Below, piece after piece: positions 8,759 through 16,612 of a stretch of DNA of 37,698 nt (positions within the stretch are counted from its first letter, which is position 1; each line of letters starts with the position of its first letter). Source of the DNA: Verrucomicrobiota bacterium. GTDB taxonomy: Bacteria; Verrucomicrobiota; Verrucomicrobiia; Limisphaerales; SIBE01. A program made the translations under genes and the position numbers. Under the pieces are notes generated by a model. The model made no database searches and was not told the origin of the DNA. It worked only from the letters and a program-made list of their open reading frames with translations. The stretch covers positions 1-37,698 of the forward strand of contig JACQWK010000461.1 in the NCBI GenBank assembly GCA_016209525.1. Direction: 5' to 3'.

Positions 8759-11700
8759 CTACTTGGGGCCGGCCAACTTCCAATTCGGGTTGTCCGGCCG
8801 TCTGGGGTTGAACTCGACTCCGGAGTACTGCGTTGCCTCGTTCATGAGCCAGACGGCCGTCTCACCGCCCGCGAACTGCCAGAGCACATCGACGCGCGTA
8901 TTCTCCTGGAAATCGCCTGCTCCAACAATTCGCCATCCCTGACCGACTCCTCCGGTCATGGATGTCTGCCGAATTCTTCTGAGCTGCCCGTCCAGATACC
9001 ACACTTTTCCGGGGCCGCCGCTGTCCGATTGCAGGACGAGGTCAAGCTTCTTGTCGCCATCAAAGTCACCGGTGGCCACGACTCTCAGCCCCGGCTCGCT
9101 CGGCTGGCTTGGGTCAATCCGCGCGGCCCGCGTCGAGTTCTCTTCGTTCATGAACCACACGAGGATGGGACCGTTCTCACGCTGCCAGACGATGTCCCCG
9201 ATTTGGTCCCTGTCGAAATCTCCTGTGGCCACGATCTGCCACTCTTTGTTTCCGATCATCGACGGAACAGTGTAGCGCGAATAATCGAGCCGGACTCCCC
9301 TCATAAACCAAATGGCCGACCAGCCGTCGCTGTGCTGCCAAACCACATCTGTCTGTCCGTCGCGATTAAAGTCAGCCGTTCCGGCCAGCCTCCATTGCGG
9401 GTCGCCGGAACCCGCCGGCCCGAGTTGAGTTTGTTCCCGTCGATTGACGCCATTCATGAGCCAGGCGTAGGCCGCGCCGTTGGCATCCTGCCAAACCAAA
9501 TCCGACCGTCCGTCGCCGTCGAAATCGCCTTTTGCCGCATGCGGCGCGCGATCGAAAAACAGTCCACTCAAAACGGCATTGGCCTTGTTCGTGGTGCTCA
9601 CGCGAACGAGGACCGAACCCCTGATATCCCAAACGAGATATTTCCCGGCGCGAAAGTTCGAAACCGTTCGGGCGCTCAGCGGCTCCCCTGTGGACGAGTC
9701 GAGAATCTCGATCCGTTGCGCCCTGGGTTCCGGATTGACGTAATCGAGAAAGTAGAACGAGACCCGATGGGGTTGTGGGTCCGCAAAATCCAAGCGCACG
9801 TCAAACGATTGATCCGCAAACCAACAGGCGGCGAGCCGGTCGGAATTGTCCGCCTTGCGCAACGCTTCGCTCTCTGCTGATGGGTCCGTCCACGTGAATT
9901 CTCGCGCGCCTTCAACTGAGACCTTGGCGAAGCTCGGAATCTGAGTTCCTCCCCGAACGATGTTGTATCCTTCTCGGCCGTACGTCGCGCTCCACTCCCC
10001 CTGCGTTTGGGTATCCTCCGAGACGAAAGCCGCCCACGAATCCCCGAACACAGTGGGAGGGAGATCGACGAACAGGCCGCTCAACACCACATTGGAGCCG
10101 CCGGTGTTGTGAATTCGAATCGTGACGTGCCCCTCCACCTCCCAAACCAGGTACTTCCCTTCGTGGAAACCGTTGACGACTCGAGTGTCAAGGACTTGAA
10201 CCCCGGCGGTGTTGAGAATCTCGACGGTCTGAGAACGATCGAAAGAGTCCCAATCGACGAAATAAAGGGCAAGTCGGCGTGCTTGGCCATCAGGGATGGA
10301 CACGTCGAATTCGAGACTCTGGTTCGCGAACCAACAGGTTGCATACCGGTGACCCCAGAATCCCTGTTTGATGAGGCCTCGAACGTCCCCGGTCGAGGGA
10401 GCCCATGCGTATGTCGAGTTCCTCGCCACCGTGGTTTGGACTCCGGATGGAAACCAGAAGGAACCTTCGGGGATGCTGAACGAATCGCGACCGTATCGGG
10501 CTGTCCAGTCGCCCTGCGTGTCCAAATCGACTTCGACAAACTCGGCTCGCGAACGCCCCGCTACTTTGACCGTGAAGCTGGTGCTGGCAGTGCCTCCGCT
10601 GCCGTCGTTCACCGTCACGGTGATCATCGCGGTTCCAAACCGATTGGTTTGAGGCGACACCTTCACTGATCGCACCGCGCCGGTTCCGGAAAATCGGATG
10701 CTCCCAAACGGCACCAACTCGGGATTCGATGATTGGCCGGTCACGCTCAGGTTCGCCGCCGGAGTTTCCGCGTCGCCCACGGAAAAGATCAACTCCGGCG
10801 TCGAAGCGTTCATCGGAATCGTCTGATCGGCGAGGGATGAGATGGTGGGCGCTTGATTTCCACGGACAGTTAAAGTGAACGAAGTGCTGGCGCTTTTCGG
10901 AGCTCCGCTTGGAACACCCAGGTCCGTCACGGTGAGCGCGATGGCGGCGATTCCCTGTTGGCCAGGGAGGGGCCGGATTGAGACGGTCCGCCATTCGCCG
11001 CTTCCCGAGAGCAAGATTTCGTCATTGGGCACCAGAGTTGGATTGGAAGACGTCGCGGTCACGACGAGAGCGGCGGTGGCCGTTTCTTTGTCGCGCACAT
11101 AAAACGAAATCGGCGGAGTGGGAAGGTCCCGGTCGGTCACTTGGTTCATCACAGATAATGAGATCACGGGGGGCGAGTTGTAACCGACGCCTGGCAGCAA
11201 ACGTCCCATCACACTCCAGGTGCCGGAAGGATTCATGGGACTGAAAATCCAGCCGCCGTACACGTTGGTTCCACTAATGGACAGGGCGGAGAGGTCGTAC
11301 GTAAATCGTTGGAATACGAGCTCCTTGATGTTGGGATATTTTGAAAGCTGGACGACACTCGCGACCGAACTCTGCGGGCCCGAGTAGGGTTGTCCCAATG
11401 GACCGGAGCGGTTCTGCCGCGTCCCGTCAAAGAACCAAACCTCCACAATCCCGCTGTCATGCTGCATCACCAACTCAGTGTTCCCAGGAATGCCCGACTT
11501 GCCGACTCCGACGGCCCGCCAGCTCGCGTCCAATGGGCGATTGAGCGTCAACACCGCCGACGAACTGAGCCGCACACCGTCCATGAACCAAACCGCCAAC
11601 GTGCCATCGGCGTGCTGGAAGAGGAGATCTACCTTCCGGTCGTTGTTCACATCGGCGGCGTCAAAAATCCGCCATCGGTTGTCGCCAGGATTGTTTGGAA

Positions 11701-12646
11701 TCAGGTCCACCGCCTGGGCGTTAAGCCGGAAGGTGCCGTTCATCTGCCAGATCTTTAAGCCTCCGTCAGGACGCTGGAACAAGATATCTTCGTCTCCGTC
11801 TCCGTTGAAATCGCCGGTTGCGGCCAGGCGATCGCCAACTTCATCGACTCGATCGGGAGAGAGGTACCGCGCGGAGGAGAGGTAATAAACGGCCCCACGC
11901 GTCCCCTCATTCAAGAACCACACCGCGAGGAAGCCGTTGGCGTCCTGGAAGAGCAAATCCGATTTGCCGTCGCGATCAAAGTCGCTCTTAACCGTCGGTG
12001 ATGGACCGGCATCGAAGAAGAGCCCGCTCAGCACCGCATTGTCAGCGCCTCGCGCTGTGAACCGGATTGTGACATGCCCTTGGATGTCCCATTTGAGGTA
12101 TTTGCCCTCTTCAAAGCTCTGGATAAAACGGTTGTCCAACAGCCTGCCGGCCTGGTCCAACACCTCAATCTCCTCCACACGGCCTTTTCGATCCCAGTCC
12201 AAGAGGTAAAACGACACCCGATGCGGCTTCCCGTCCGTCAGGCTCAGATCGATGCTGAAACCGTTGTTGGCAAACCAGGTGGCAGCAACCCGGCCCGGCC
12301 CGCTGGCGCGCGCCGGGGCACGCCCCTCGGTTGTGCTCGTGGTCCACGCGAAGAATGTCGAGTTTGTGGTCCTCACCTCCGCGCAAGCCGGATAACTTCT
12401 GCTGTCTCCGATGATTTCGAAGCCATCGAGTCCGTACCGTGTTTTCCAGTTCCCCTGAGTGGCACTGTCTTCGCCGGCAAAAATGGCGGTCGAAGCGGAA
12501 TCGGCGCCGGATGCGCCTCCAACGCACAAGCAGCAAATCAACCCAAACGCGAGAATTCGCCGCGCGAGCCTCCGCGGAAGGCCTTGCGCGAATGCACCGA
12601 ACGTGACAACCAGCTTCCTCAGCTCAAACTGAAGATTGGGCCTCAT
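8759..12646 (-). CDS. Secreted FG-GAP/VCBS repeat protein with a triplicated domain
   Basis: 1295 aa, predicted exported. A basic N-terminus is followed by a hydrophobic ILAFGLICCLCVGG segment (about residues 31-44) ending in GASGA. Three copies of a roughly 150-residue domain lie at about 50-215, 705-870 and 875-1040. Each has TQG-W-x-x-YG near its start, then CWFA/TWFA, a HRVSFY-LDW/DY strand, EGKYL-WD/WE and VLSGLF at the end. FG-GAP-like calcium-binding repeats (DFDRDGKSDLLFQ, DFNGDGDEDILFQ, DFNRDGQTDVVWQ and others) flank them at about 215-460 and 1040-1295, probably as beta-propellers. Between lie two cadherin/Ig-like modules (about 480-700). No enzyme motif is visible; a surface or extracellular binding role is inferred. 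Start at ATG 12646 has no Shine-Dalgarno, and a later start within the first 30 residues is possible. Confidence 0.9.
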   Translation of the reverse strand: MRPNLQFELRKLVVTFGAFAQGLPRRLARRILAFGLICCLCVGGASGADSASTAIFAGEDSATQGNWKTRYGLDGFEIIGDSRSYPACAEVRTTNSTFFAWTTSTTEGRAPARASGPGRVAATWFANNGFSIDLSLTDGKPHRVSFYLLDWDRKGRVEEIEVLDQAGRLLDNRFIQSFEEGKYLKWDIQGHVTIRFTARGADNAVLSGLFFDAGPSPTVKSDFDRDGKSDLLFQDANGFLAVWFLNEGTRGAVYYLSSARYLSPDRVDEVGDRLAATGDFNGDGDEDILFQRPDGGLKIWQMNGTFRLNAQAVDLIPNNPGDNRWRIFDAADVNNDRKVDLLFQHADGTLAVWFMDGVRLSSSAVLTLNRPLDASWRAVGVGKSGIPGNTELVMQHDSGIVEVWFFDGTRQNRSGPLGQPYSGPQSSVASVVQLSKYPNIKELVFQRFTYDLSALSISGTNVYGGWIFSPMNPSGTWSVMGRLLPGVGYNSPPVISLSVMNQVTDRDLPTPPISFYVRDKETATAALVVTATSSNPTLVPNDEILLSGSGEWRTVSIRPLPGQQGIAAIALTVTDLGVPSGAPKSASTSFTLTVRGNQAPTISSLADQTIPMNASTPELIFSVGDAETPAANLSVTGQSSNPELVPFGSIRFSGTGAVRSVKVSPQTNRFGTAMITVTVNDGSGGTASTSFTVKVAGRSRAEFVEVDLDTQGDWTARYGRDSFSIPEGSFWFPSGVQTTVARNSTYAWAPSTGDVRGLIKQGFWGHRYATCWFANQSLEFDVSIPDGQARRLALYFVDWDSFDRSQTVEILNTAGVQVLDTRVVNGFHEGKYLVWEVEGHVTIRIHNTGGSNVVLSGLFVDLPPTVFGDSWAAFVSEDTQTQGEWSATYGREGYNIVRGGTQIPSFAKVSVEGAREFTWTDPSAESEALRKADNSDRLAACWFADQSFDVRLDFADPQPHRVSFYFLDYVNPEPRAQRIEILDSSTGEPLSARTVSNFRAGKYLVWDIRGSVLVRVSTTNKANAVLSGLFFDRAPHAAKGDFDGDGRSDLVWQDANGAAYAWLMNGVNRREQTQLGPAGSGDPQWRLAGTADFNRDGQTDVVWQHSDGWSAIWFMRGVRLDYSRYTVPSMIGNKEWQIVATGDFDRDQIGDIVWQRENGPILVWFMNEENSTRAARIDPSQPSEPGLRVVATGDFDGDKKLDLVLQSDSGGPGKVWYLDGQLRRIRQTSMTGGVGQGWRIVGAGDFQENTRVDVLWQFAGGETAVWLMNEATQYSGVEFNPRRPDNPNWKLAGPK

Positions 12647-12706
12647 GAATTGCTCGAGTGAGTGCAGAATCCATGCCGTTTCTCGCGTGCTTGGGGACGA
12701 TGACTG

Positions 12707-12776
12707 GTAGCCGCCGACGTGAGGAGGCGGATTGCGCTTTTAGTCAGAATGTCCACCTCGTTACCTCGGCGGCTAC
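12707..12776. repeat. Palindromic repeat, family A (copy 1, complete)
   Basis: A 70-bp element with terminal inverted repeats of about 26 bp: it opens GTAGCCGCCGACGTGAGGAG and ends CCTCGGCGGCTAC. Other complete copies are at 26815-26884 and 29987-30056; half copies are at 31234-31260 and 37341-37364. Confidence 0.85.
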
Positions 12777-12843
12777 GAAGCCAGGGTTTAAAGAGAGCCT
12801 CCAAGCCCAAAGAGCGTGCATTGGGACCTTGAACCAACCGGAC

Positions 12844-12920
12844 GGTGGGGCGAGACTCCTGTCGAGCCCTGACTTCTTTGCCCGAAATAATGCCAGGGCT
12901 CAACAGAGTCTCGCCCCACC
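12844..12920. repeat. Palindromic repeat, family C
   Basis: Arms 12844-12871 (begins GGTGGGGCGAGACTC) and 12894-12920 (ends GAGTCTCGCCCCACC) pair over most of their length, with a loop of about 22 nt. It lies 24 bp beyond the stop of the ParA gene, so it would form a strong 3' hairpin on that transcript. Confidence 0.8.
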
Positions 12921-12943
12921 AGGAGGTTCATGGAGAGCCGCCG

Positions 12944-13720
12944 CTACAACTTCAACCGTTTCAAAAAATCCTGCGTCAGGACTTCGTAGGCAGCCGCGCC
13001 GGCGCTGTATTTGTCGTAGTGAATGATCGGTTTGCCGAAACTGGGGGCTTCAGCCAGGCGTGTCGTTCGCGGAATCACCGTTTCGAAGACCAATTCGCCG
13101 AAGTGATTCCGAACTTCGCTGACGACCTGTTGGGACAGTTTGGTGCGGCCGTCGAACATCGTCATCACCACGCCGAGCAATTCCACGCGAGAGTTCACAC
13201 CGGTGTTGCGCAGTTGATTGAGGAGCCGGGTAATCGTGGAGATGCCTTCCAGCGCGTAATACTCGCATTGCAGCGGCACCACGAGCCAGTCCGCGGCGCC
13301 AAAAACGTTCAGCGTCAAAATGCCCAAGGCCGGCGGGCAGTCGATCAAGATGAGGTCGTAACGCTGGGTGTTGCGGATGGGTTCGAGGGCAAGGTGGAGC
13401 CGAAGGAGGTGGTCGTCGAGCCGCGACAGCTCAATCTCCGCGCCGCACATGTCCGTTTCGCTCGGAATGATGTCCAACCGCTCGAACGCAGTGGATTGGA
13501 TTTTGTCCGTCAGGCTGCCTTCGCCGAGCAACGGCTTGTAAGCGCTCGCGCCCTCCACCTTTTCGAATCCAACGCCGCTCGTGGCATTGGCCTGGGGATC
13601 GAGGTCCACGAGGAGAACTTTCTTGCCCATGGCCGCCGCGCACGCGGCCAGATTCACAGAAGTCGTGGTTTTGCCCACGCCTCCCTTTTGATTGGCTACG
13701 GCTACGACAGCGGTCGGCAC
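12944..13720 (-). CDS. parA: ParA/Soj-type chromosome-partitioning ATPase
   Basis: 258 aa, the usual length for short chromosomal ParA (Soj). The N-terminus has the deviant Walker A box QKGGVGKTT with signature lysine K12 and K17, then LLVDLDPQANAT (Walker A'), and IDCPPALGILTLN (Walker B-like). There is no N-terminal helix-turn-helix, unlike plasmid type Ia ParA. The C-terminal part with VIPRTTRLAEAPSFGKPI is typical of Soj. The protein should bind DNA non-specifically as an ATP dimer and segregate the origin together with ParB. Start is GTG 13720, nine codons before QKGG, with no visible Shine-Dalgarno. No parB and no parS-like 16-mer is visible; downstream is only repeat DNA, so the usual parAB pairing is absent here. 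Divergently oriented to the pyrophosphatase gene, 113 bp apart. Confidence 0.93.
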   Translation of the reverse strand: MPTAVVAVANQKGGVGKTTTSVNLAACAAAMGKKVLLVDLDPQANATSGVGFEKVEGASAYKPLLGEGSLTDKIQSTAFERLDIIPSETDMCGAEIELSRLDDHLLRLHLALEPIRNTQRYDLILIDCPPALGILTLNVFGAADWLVVPLQCEYYALEGISTITRLLNQLRNTGVNSRVELLGVVMTMFDGRTKLSQQVVSEVRNHFGELVFETVIPRTTRLAEAPSFGKPIIHYDKYSAGAAAYEVLTQDFLKRLKL

Positions 13721-13774
13721 GGGGCGATTTAATGAAACCTCCGGGGCAAGTGCAAGGCTTTCGGATCCGAATTG

Positions 13775-13800
13775 CGATTTACGATTTACGATTTACGATT
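13775..13800. repeat. Heptanucleotide tandem repeat (CGATTTA)3.7
   Basis: Three full copies plus five bases of CGATTTA, in the divergent parA/pyrophosphatase intergenic region. The same unit occurs three times at 37314-37336. Confidence 0.8.
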
Positions 13801-13833
13801 CGCAACCTGTTGTTGGAATAAACTCCAAATCAA

Positions 13834-15480
13834 ATGCGCGAAGTCCTGGTCATCGGCCATCGCAATCCGGATACGGACGCGATTTGTTCGGCCATCGGCT
13901 ACGCCGAATTCAAACAGCGCACGGGCATGCCTGAAGCTGTGGCGGCACGATGCGGAGACACCAACGAACGGATTGATTTCGTGCTCGCAACCTTTCAGAC
14001 CGCGCCCCCGCGTTTCGTTGCGGACGTGACACCCAGGCTCCGCGACGTGATGCAATCCCAGGTGATTAGTGTCCCGCCGGAAGCCACCGTGGCGGAGGCG
14101 CTGGCCATCATGGATGAACGCAGCATCCGCGTCGTGCCGGTTCTGGACGAAGGCCGAAGTTGCCGCGGCCTGGTCTCGCTTTTCAAGATGAGCCAGTTTT
14201 TCTTCCCGGCTCCCAACCGCGCCTTCGACTCGCGCAGGATTCGCGCCTCAATCCGGAATTTGGCGCGCACGCTTAGCGGGCGGATCGTGCAAGCCCGCGA
14301 CCCGGACCGCGAAGAGGACCTCATCCTGATGATTGGTGCGATGAGTCTGGAATCCTTTCAACAGCGTCTGGCGAAGCAACCCAGCGAAAAAATCGTGGTC
14401 GTCGTGGGCGATCGTCGCGAGATTCAGCGGTTGGCGATTCGCGAACGAGTCCGAGCGGTCGTCGTCACCGGGGACCTGGCGGTGGAAGAAACCGTGATTG
14501 AGGAAGCGCGGCAGAATGGGGTCAGCCTGATCATTTCCCCGCACGATTCCGCGACCACGGCCATGCTGTCGCGAGCGTCGATCACGGTGCCGCACGTGGT
14601 GCACGAGCGCTTCCTGACCCTTCGCGAAGACGAGGCACTGGATCACGTTCGCCCGCTCGCTATCGCTTCGCAGTTCCATGCCTTCCCGGTGCTCGATCAG
14701 AACCGGCGTACCGTCGGAATTCTGACAAAATCCGACCTTTTGAAGAAAGTGGATCGGCGGCTCATTTTGGTGGACCACAACGAACTGTCTCAGGCCGTGC
14801 AAGGCGCGGATCAGGTGGAAATTCTGGAAGTGGTGGATCACCATCGCATCGGCCTCACGACGCACCAGCCGATCCTGTTTCGCAACGAACCGGTTGGCTC
14901 GACGAGCACCATCGTGGCCGACCGCTTCCTGAAACAGAACCTGGAACTGCCGAAGAACATCGCGGGGCTCCTGTTGGCCGGTTTGATTTCCGACACCTTG
15001 AACTTGACCTCCCCGACCACGACGGAGCGGGACGCTCACGTTCTCAAGGCGCTGGAAGAGAAAAGCGGGGTGAACGCGCGAAAGTTCGCGGAGCGGTTGT
15101 TCGCCTCAGGCTCCGTGTTGATCTCGAAGCCGGCGGCTGAAGCCATCGCGGCGGACTGCAAGGAATACGCGGAGCAAGGCAGGCGGTTCTCCGTGGCTCA
15201 AATCGAAGAGATCGGTTTCGATCAGTTCAAGACACGCAAAGACGAAATGATCAGGGCCCTCGAAGAATACCGGAAGCGACAAGGCTATTGGTTTTCCTGC
15301 GTGCTGGTGACGGACGTGGTGAGCCAGACGTCACTTCTGCTGGTCGCAGGGCCTGAGTATTTCTTGCGGAGGATTGACTATCCTGAGATTGAGACTCGGG
15401 TCTATGAGTTGGCGGGGGTTGTCTCCCGCAAGAAACAGTTGCTCCCTTACCTCGTGCACCTCCTGAAGCAAGTGGGCTGA
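13834..15480 (+). CDS. ppaC: Family II inorganic pyrophosphatase with CBS-DRTGG insert (CBS-PPase)
   Basis: 548 aa. Predicted cytosolic Mn/Co-dependent pyrophosphatase, hydrolysing PPi to two phosphates. DHH-family motifs are present: GHRNPDTDAI (H9, D13, D15), VDHNE (D314, H315) and VDHHRIG (D335, H336, H337). A large insert separates the first and second motifs: a CBS motif (about 70-130, VMQSQVISVPPEATVAEAL), a DRTGG-like domain (about 165-255) and a second CBS motif (about 255-310, ITVPHVVHE...VGILTKSDLLKK). The C-terminal DHHA2 part ends with the family signature SRKKQ. In characterised CBS-PPases the CBS pair inhibits or activates with AMP/ADP/ATP and the DRTGG domain allows diadenosine polyphosphate control; that this protein behaves so is inferred. 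Length matches DRTGG-containing members. No operon partner. Confidence 0.93.
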   Translation: MREVLVIGHRNPDTDAICSAIGYAEFKQRTGMPEAVAARCGDTNERIDFVLATFQTAPPRFVADVTPRLRDVMQSQVISVPPEATVAEALAIMDERSIRVVPVLDEGRSCRGLVSLFKMSQFFFPAPNRAFDSRRIRASIRNLARTLSGRIVQARDPDREEDLILMIGAMSLESFQQRLAKQPSEKIVVVVGDRREIQRLAIRERVRAVVVTGDLAVEETVIEEARQNGVSLIISPHDSATTAMLSRASITVPHVVHERFLTLREDEALDHVRPLAIASQFHAFPVLDQNRRTVGILTKSDLLKKVDRRLILVDHNELSQAVQGADQVEILEVVDHHRIGLTTHQPILFRNEPVGSTSTIVADRFLKQNLELPKNIAGLLLAGLISDTLNLTSPTTTERDAHVLKALEEKSGVNARKFAERLFASGSVLISKPAAEAIAADCKEYAEQGRRFSVAQIEEIGFDQFKTRKDEMIRALEEYRKRQGYWFSCVLVTDVVSQTSLLLVAGPEYFLRRIDYPEIETRVYELAGVVSRKKQLLPYLVHLLKQVG

Positions 15481-15549
15481 GAGCGCCAACGCAGCGACAC
15501 GACCGAGCCTGGACCCACGGGCGCAGAACTCCTCTGGGCACAAATAGCC

Positions 15550-15684
15550 GCGCAGCGCTTGGAGTGCGGCCGATTTATCGCCGCCTTGGCTGAGGTGCTG
15601 AAACTCCCGTCCGGCTGCGAGTCTTCCTTCGGTCGGCCGTGCGAAAGCGGCGATCAATCGCACGCGCTCCAAACGCTGGCGCGC
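15550..15684. repeat. Palindromic repeat, family F
   Basis: Arm 15550-15587 (GCGCAGCGCTTGGAGTGCGG...ATCGCCGCC) and arm 15644-15684 (AAAGCGGCGATCAATCG...GGCGC) are about 80 percent reverse-complementary. The right arm shares a 19-bp identical stretch with 6230-6248, marking a relic of the same family there. It fills the gap between the convergent pyrophosphatase and pabC genes. Confidence 0.7.
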
Positions 15685-15739
15685 CATGGCCGGAGTCTGT
15701 CGTGGACCGCCCGTCAAAGACCCAAGTGTCGCTGCCGTT

Positions 15740-16612
15740 TTAGGTCGAAGCACTCGCTCGTTCGCGACACGCCGTTTCCCGTGCGATGAGCGCTTGGTAG
15801 GCCTGATGAATCCGTGACGTTAAGGTCGAACGGGCCAAGGGGCGGCCATCGAGGCTGGTGGCCTCCACCACTCCCAAAGTGGACAGCGTGAGGAAAACGC
15901 CCTCCGTTTTGAAGAGTACTTCAGGCCCGATCCGCTGTTCCTGGCAAGGCAAACCGCTGGCCTGGCAAACCTCGAAGATGACGGATCGAGTCACGCCGGG
16001 CAGAGCTCCGCCGGCGAGGGGTGCGGTCCACACTTTTCCTTCGCTGATCCAAAACACGTTGGCGCTGGCCGCGGTCGCGACTTCGCCGGACGCATTCAGC
16101 AGCAAAGCTTCGTTCGCCCCGCCTTGGTCGGCCTCCGAGCGAGCCAAAACGTGGCGGAGCTTATTGCAGGTCTTGAACCGGGCCAGAGGATCGTCAGCGA
16201 GGAGCCGGAGAGAAGCGGTGAGAAGGCGCCACTGAGGGGGACGTTCGGCGCTGATCTGAGGCGCCGGGTGAAGCGACATGATCAAGACTGGGCAATCCGC
16301 GCCTTTGGGCGAATAGCCGCGCGGACCCGAGCCTCGAGACAGGACAATCCGTACCGCGGACTCGGTTGCGTTGTTTCTCCGGATCAATTCATGCAGGCGC
16401 AGCCGAAGTTCGTCGGGCGAAAATGGAAGACGGATTTTCAGAAACTCGGCTCCGCTCCGAAGCCGGCTGAGATGCTGGTCCCAGCGGAAGGGCTCGCCTT
16501 GATAGAGCCGAAGCGTCTCGAACAATCCATCTCCATACAGGAAGGCGCGGTCGAAGACGGAGATGGTTGCTTCCTCTTCCGGGACAAAGGCGCCGTTGAG
16601 AAAGACGATCAC
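15740..16612 (-). CDS. pabC: Class IV PLP aminotransferase, probable aminodeoxychorismate lyase
   Basis: 290 aa, PLP-dependent fold type IV. Predicted to convert 4-amino-4-deoxychorismate to p-aminobenzoate plus pyruvate, feeding folate synthesis. The N-terminus MIVFLNGAFVPEEEATISVFDRAFLYGDGLFE is split here into recognisable parts: FLNG, then DRAFLYGDG with the conserved arginine and glycines. The likely PLP lysine is K147 in FKTCNKL; the cofactor-binding acidic residue follows in NASGEV and the phosphate-binding loop in GGALPGVTRS. The start is GTG 16612, whose GTGA overlaps the TGA stop of pabB by 4 nt, so translation is coupled. Branched-chain or D-amino-acid aminotransferases share the fold; the pabB neighbour favours PabC. 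Confidence 0.88.
   Translation of the reverse strand: MIVFLNGAFVPEEEATISVFDRAFLYGDGLFETLRLYQGEPFRWDQHLSRLRSGAEFLKIRLPFSPDELRLRLHELIRRNNATESAVRIVLSRGSGPRGYSPKGADCPVLIMSLHPAPQISAERPPQWRLLTASLRLLADDPLARFKTCNKLRHVLARSEADQGGANEALLLNASGEVATAASANVFWISEGKVWTAPLAGGALPGVTRSVIFEVCQASGLPCQEQRIGPEVLFKTEGVFLTLSTLGVVEATSLDGRPLARSTLTSRIHQAYQALIARETACRERASAST

Noticed and set aside
8696-9880. 394-codon plus-strand frame opposite the FG-GAP gene
   Set aside because: Lies antisense to a well-supported coding region with clear calcium-binding repeats; composition is shadow-like.
12845-13732. 295-codon plus-strand frame opposite parA
   Set aside because: Antisense to a gene with unambiguous Walker motifs.
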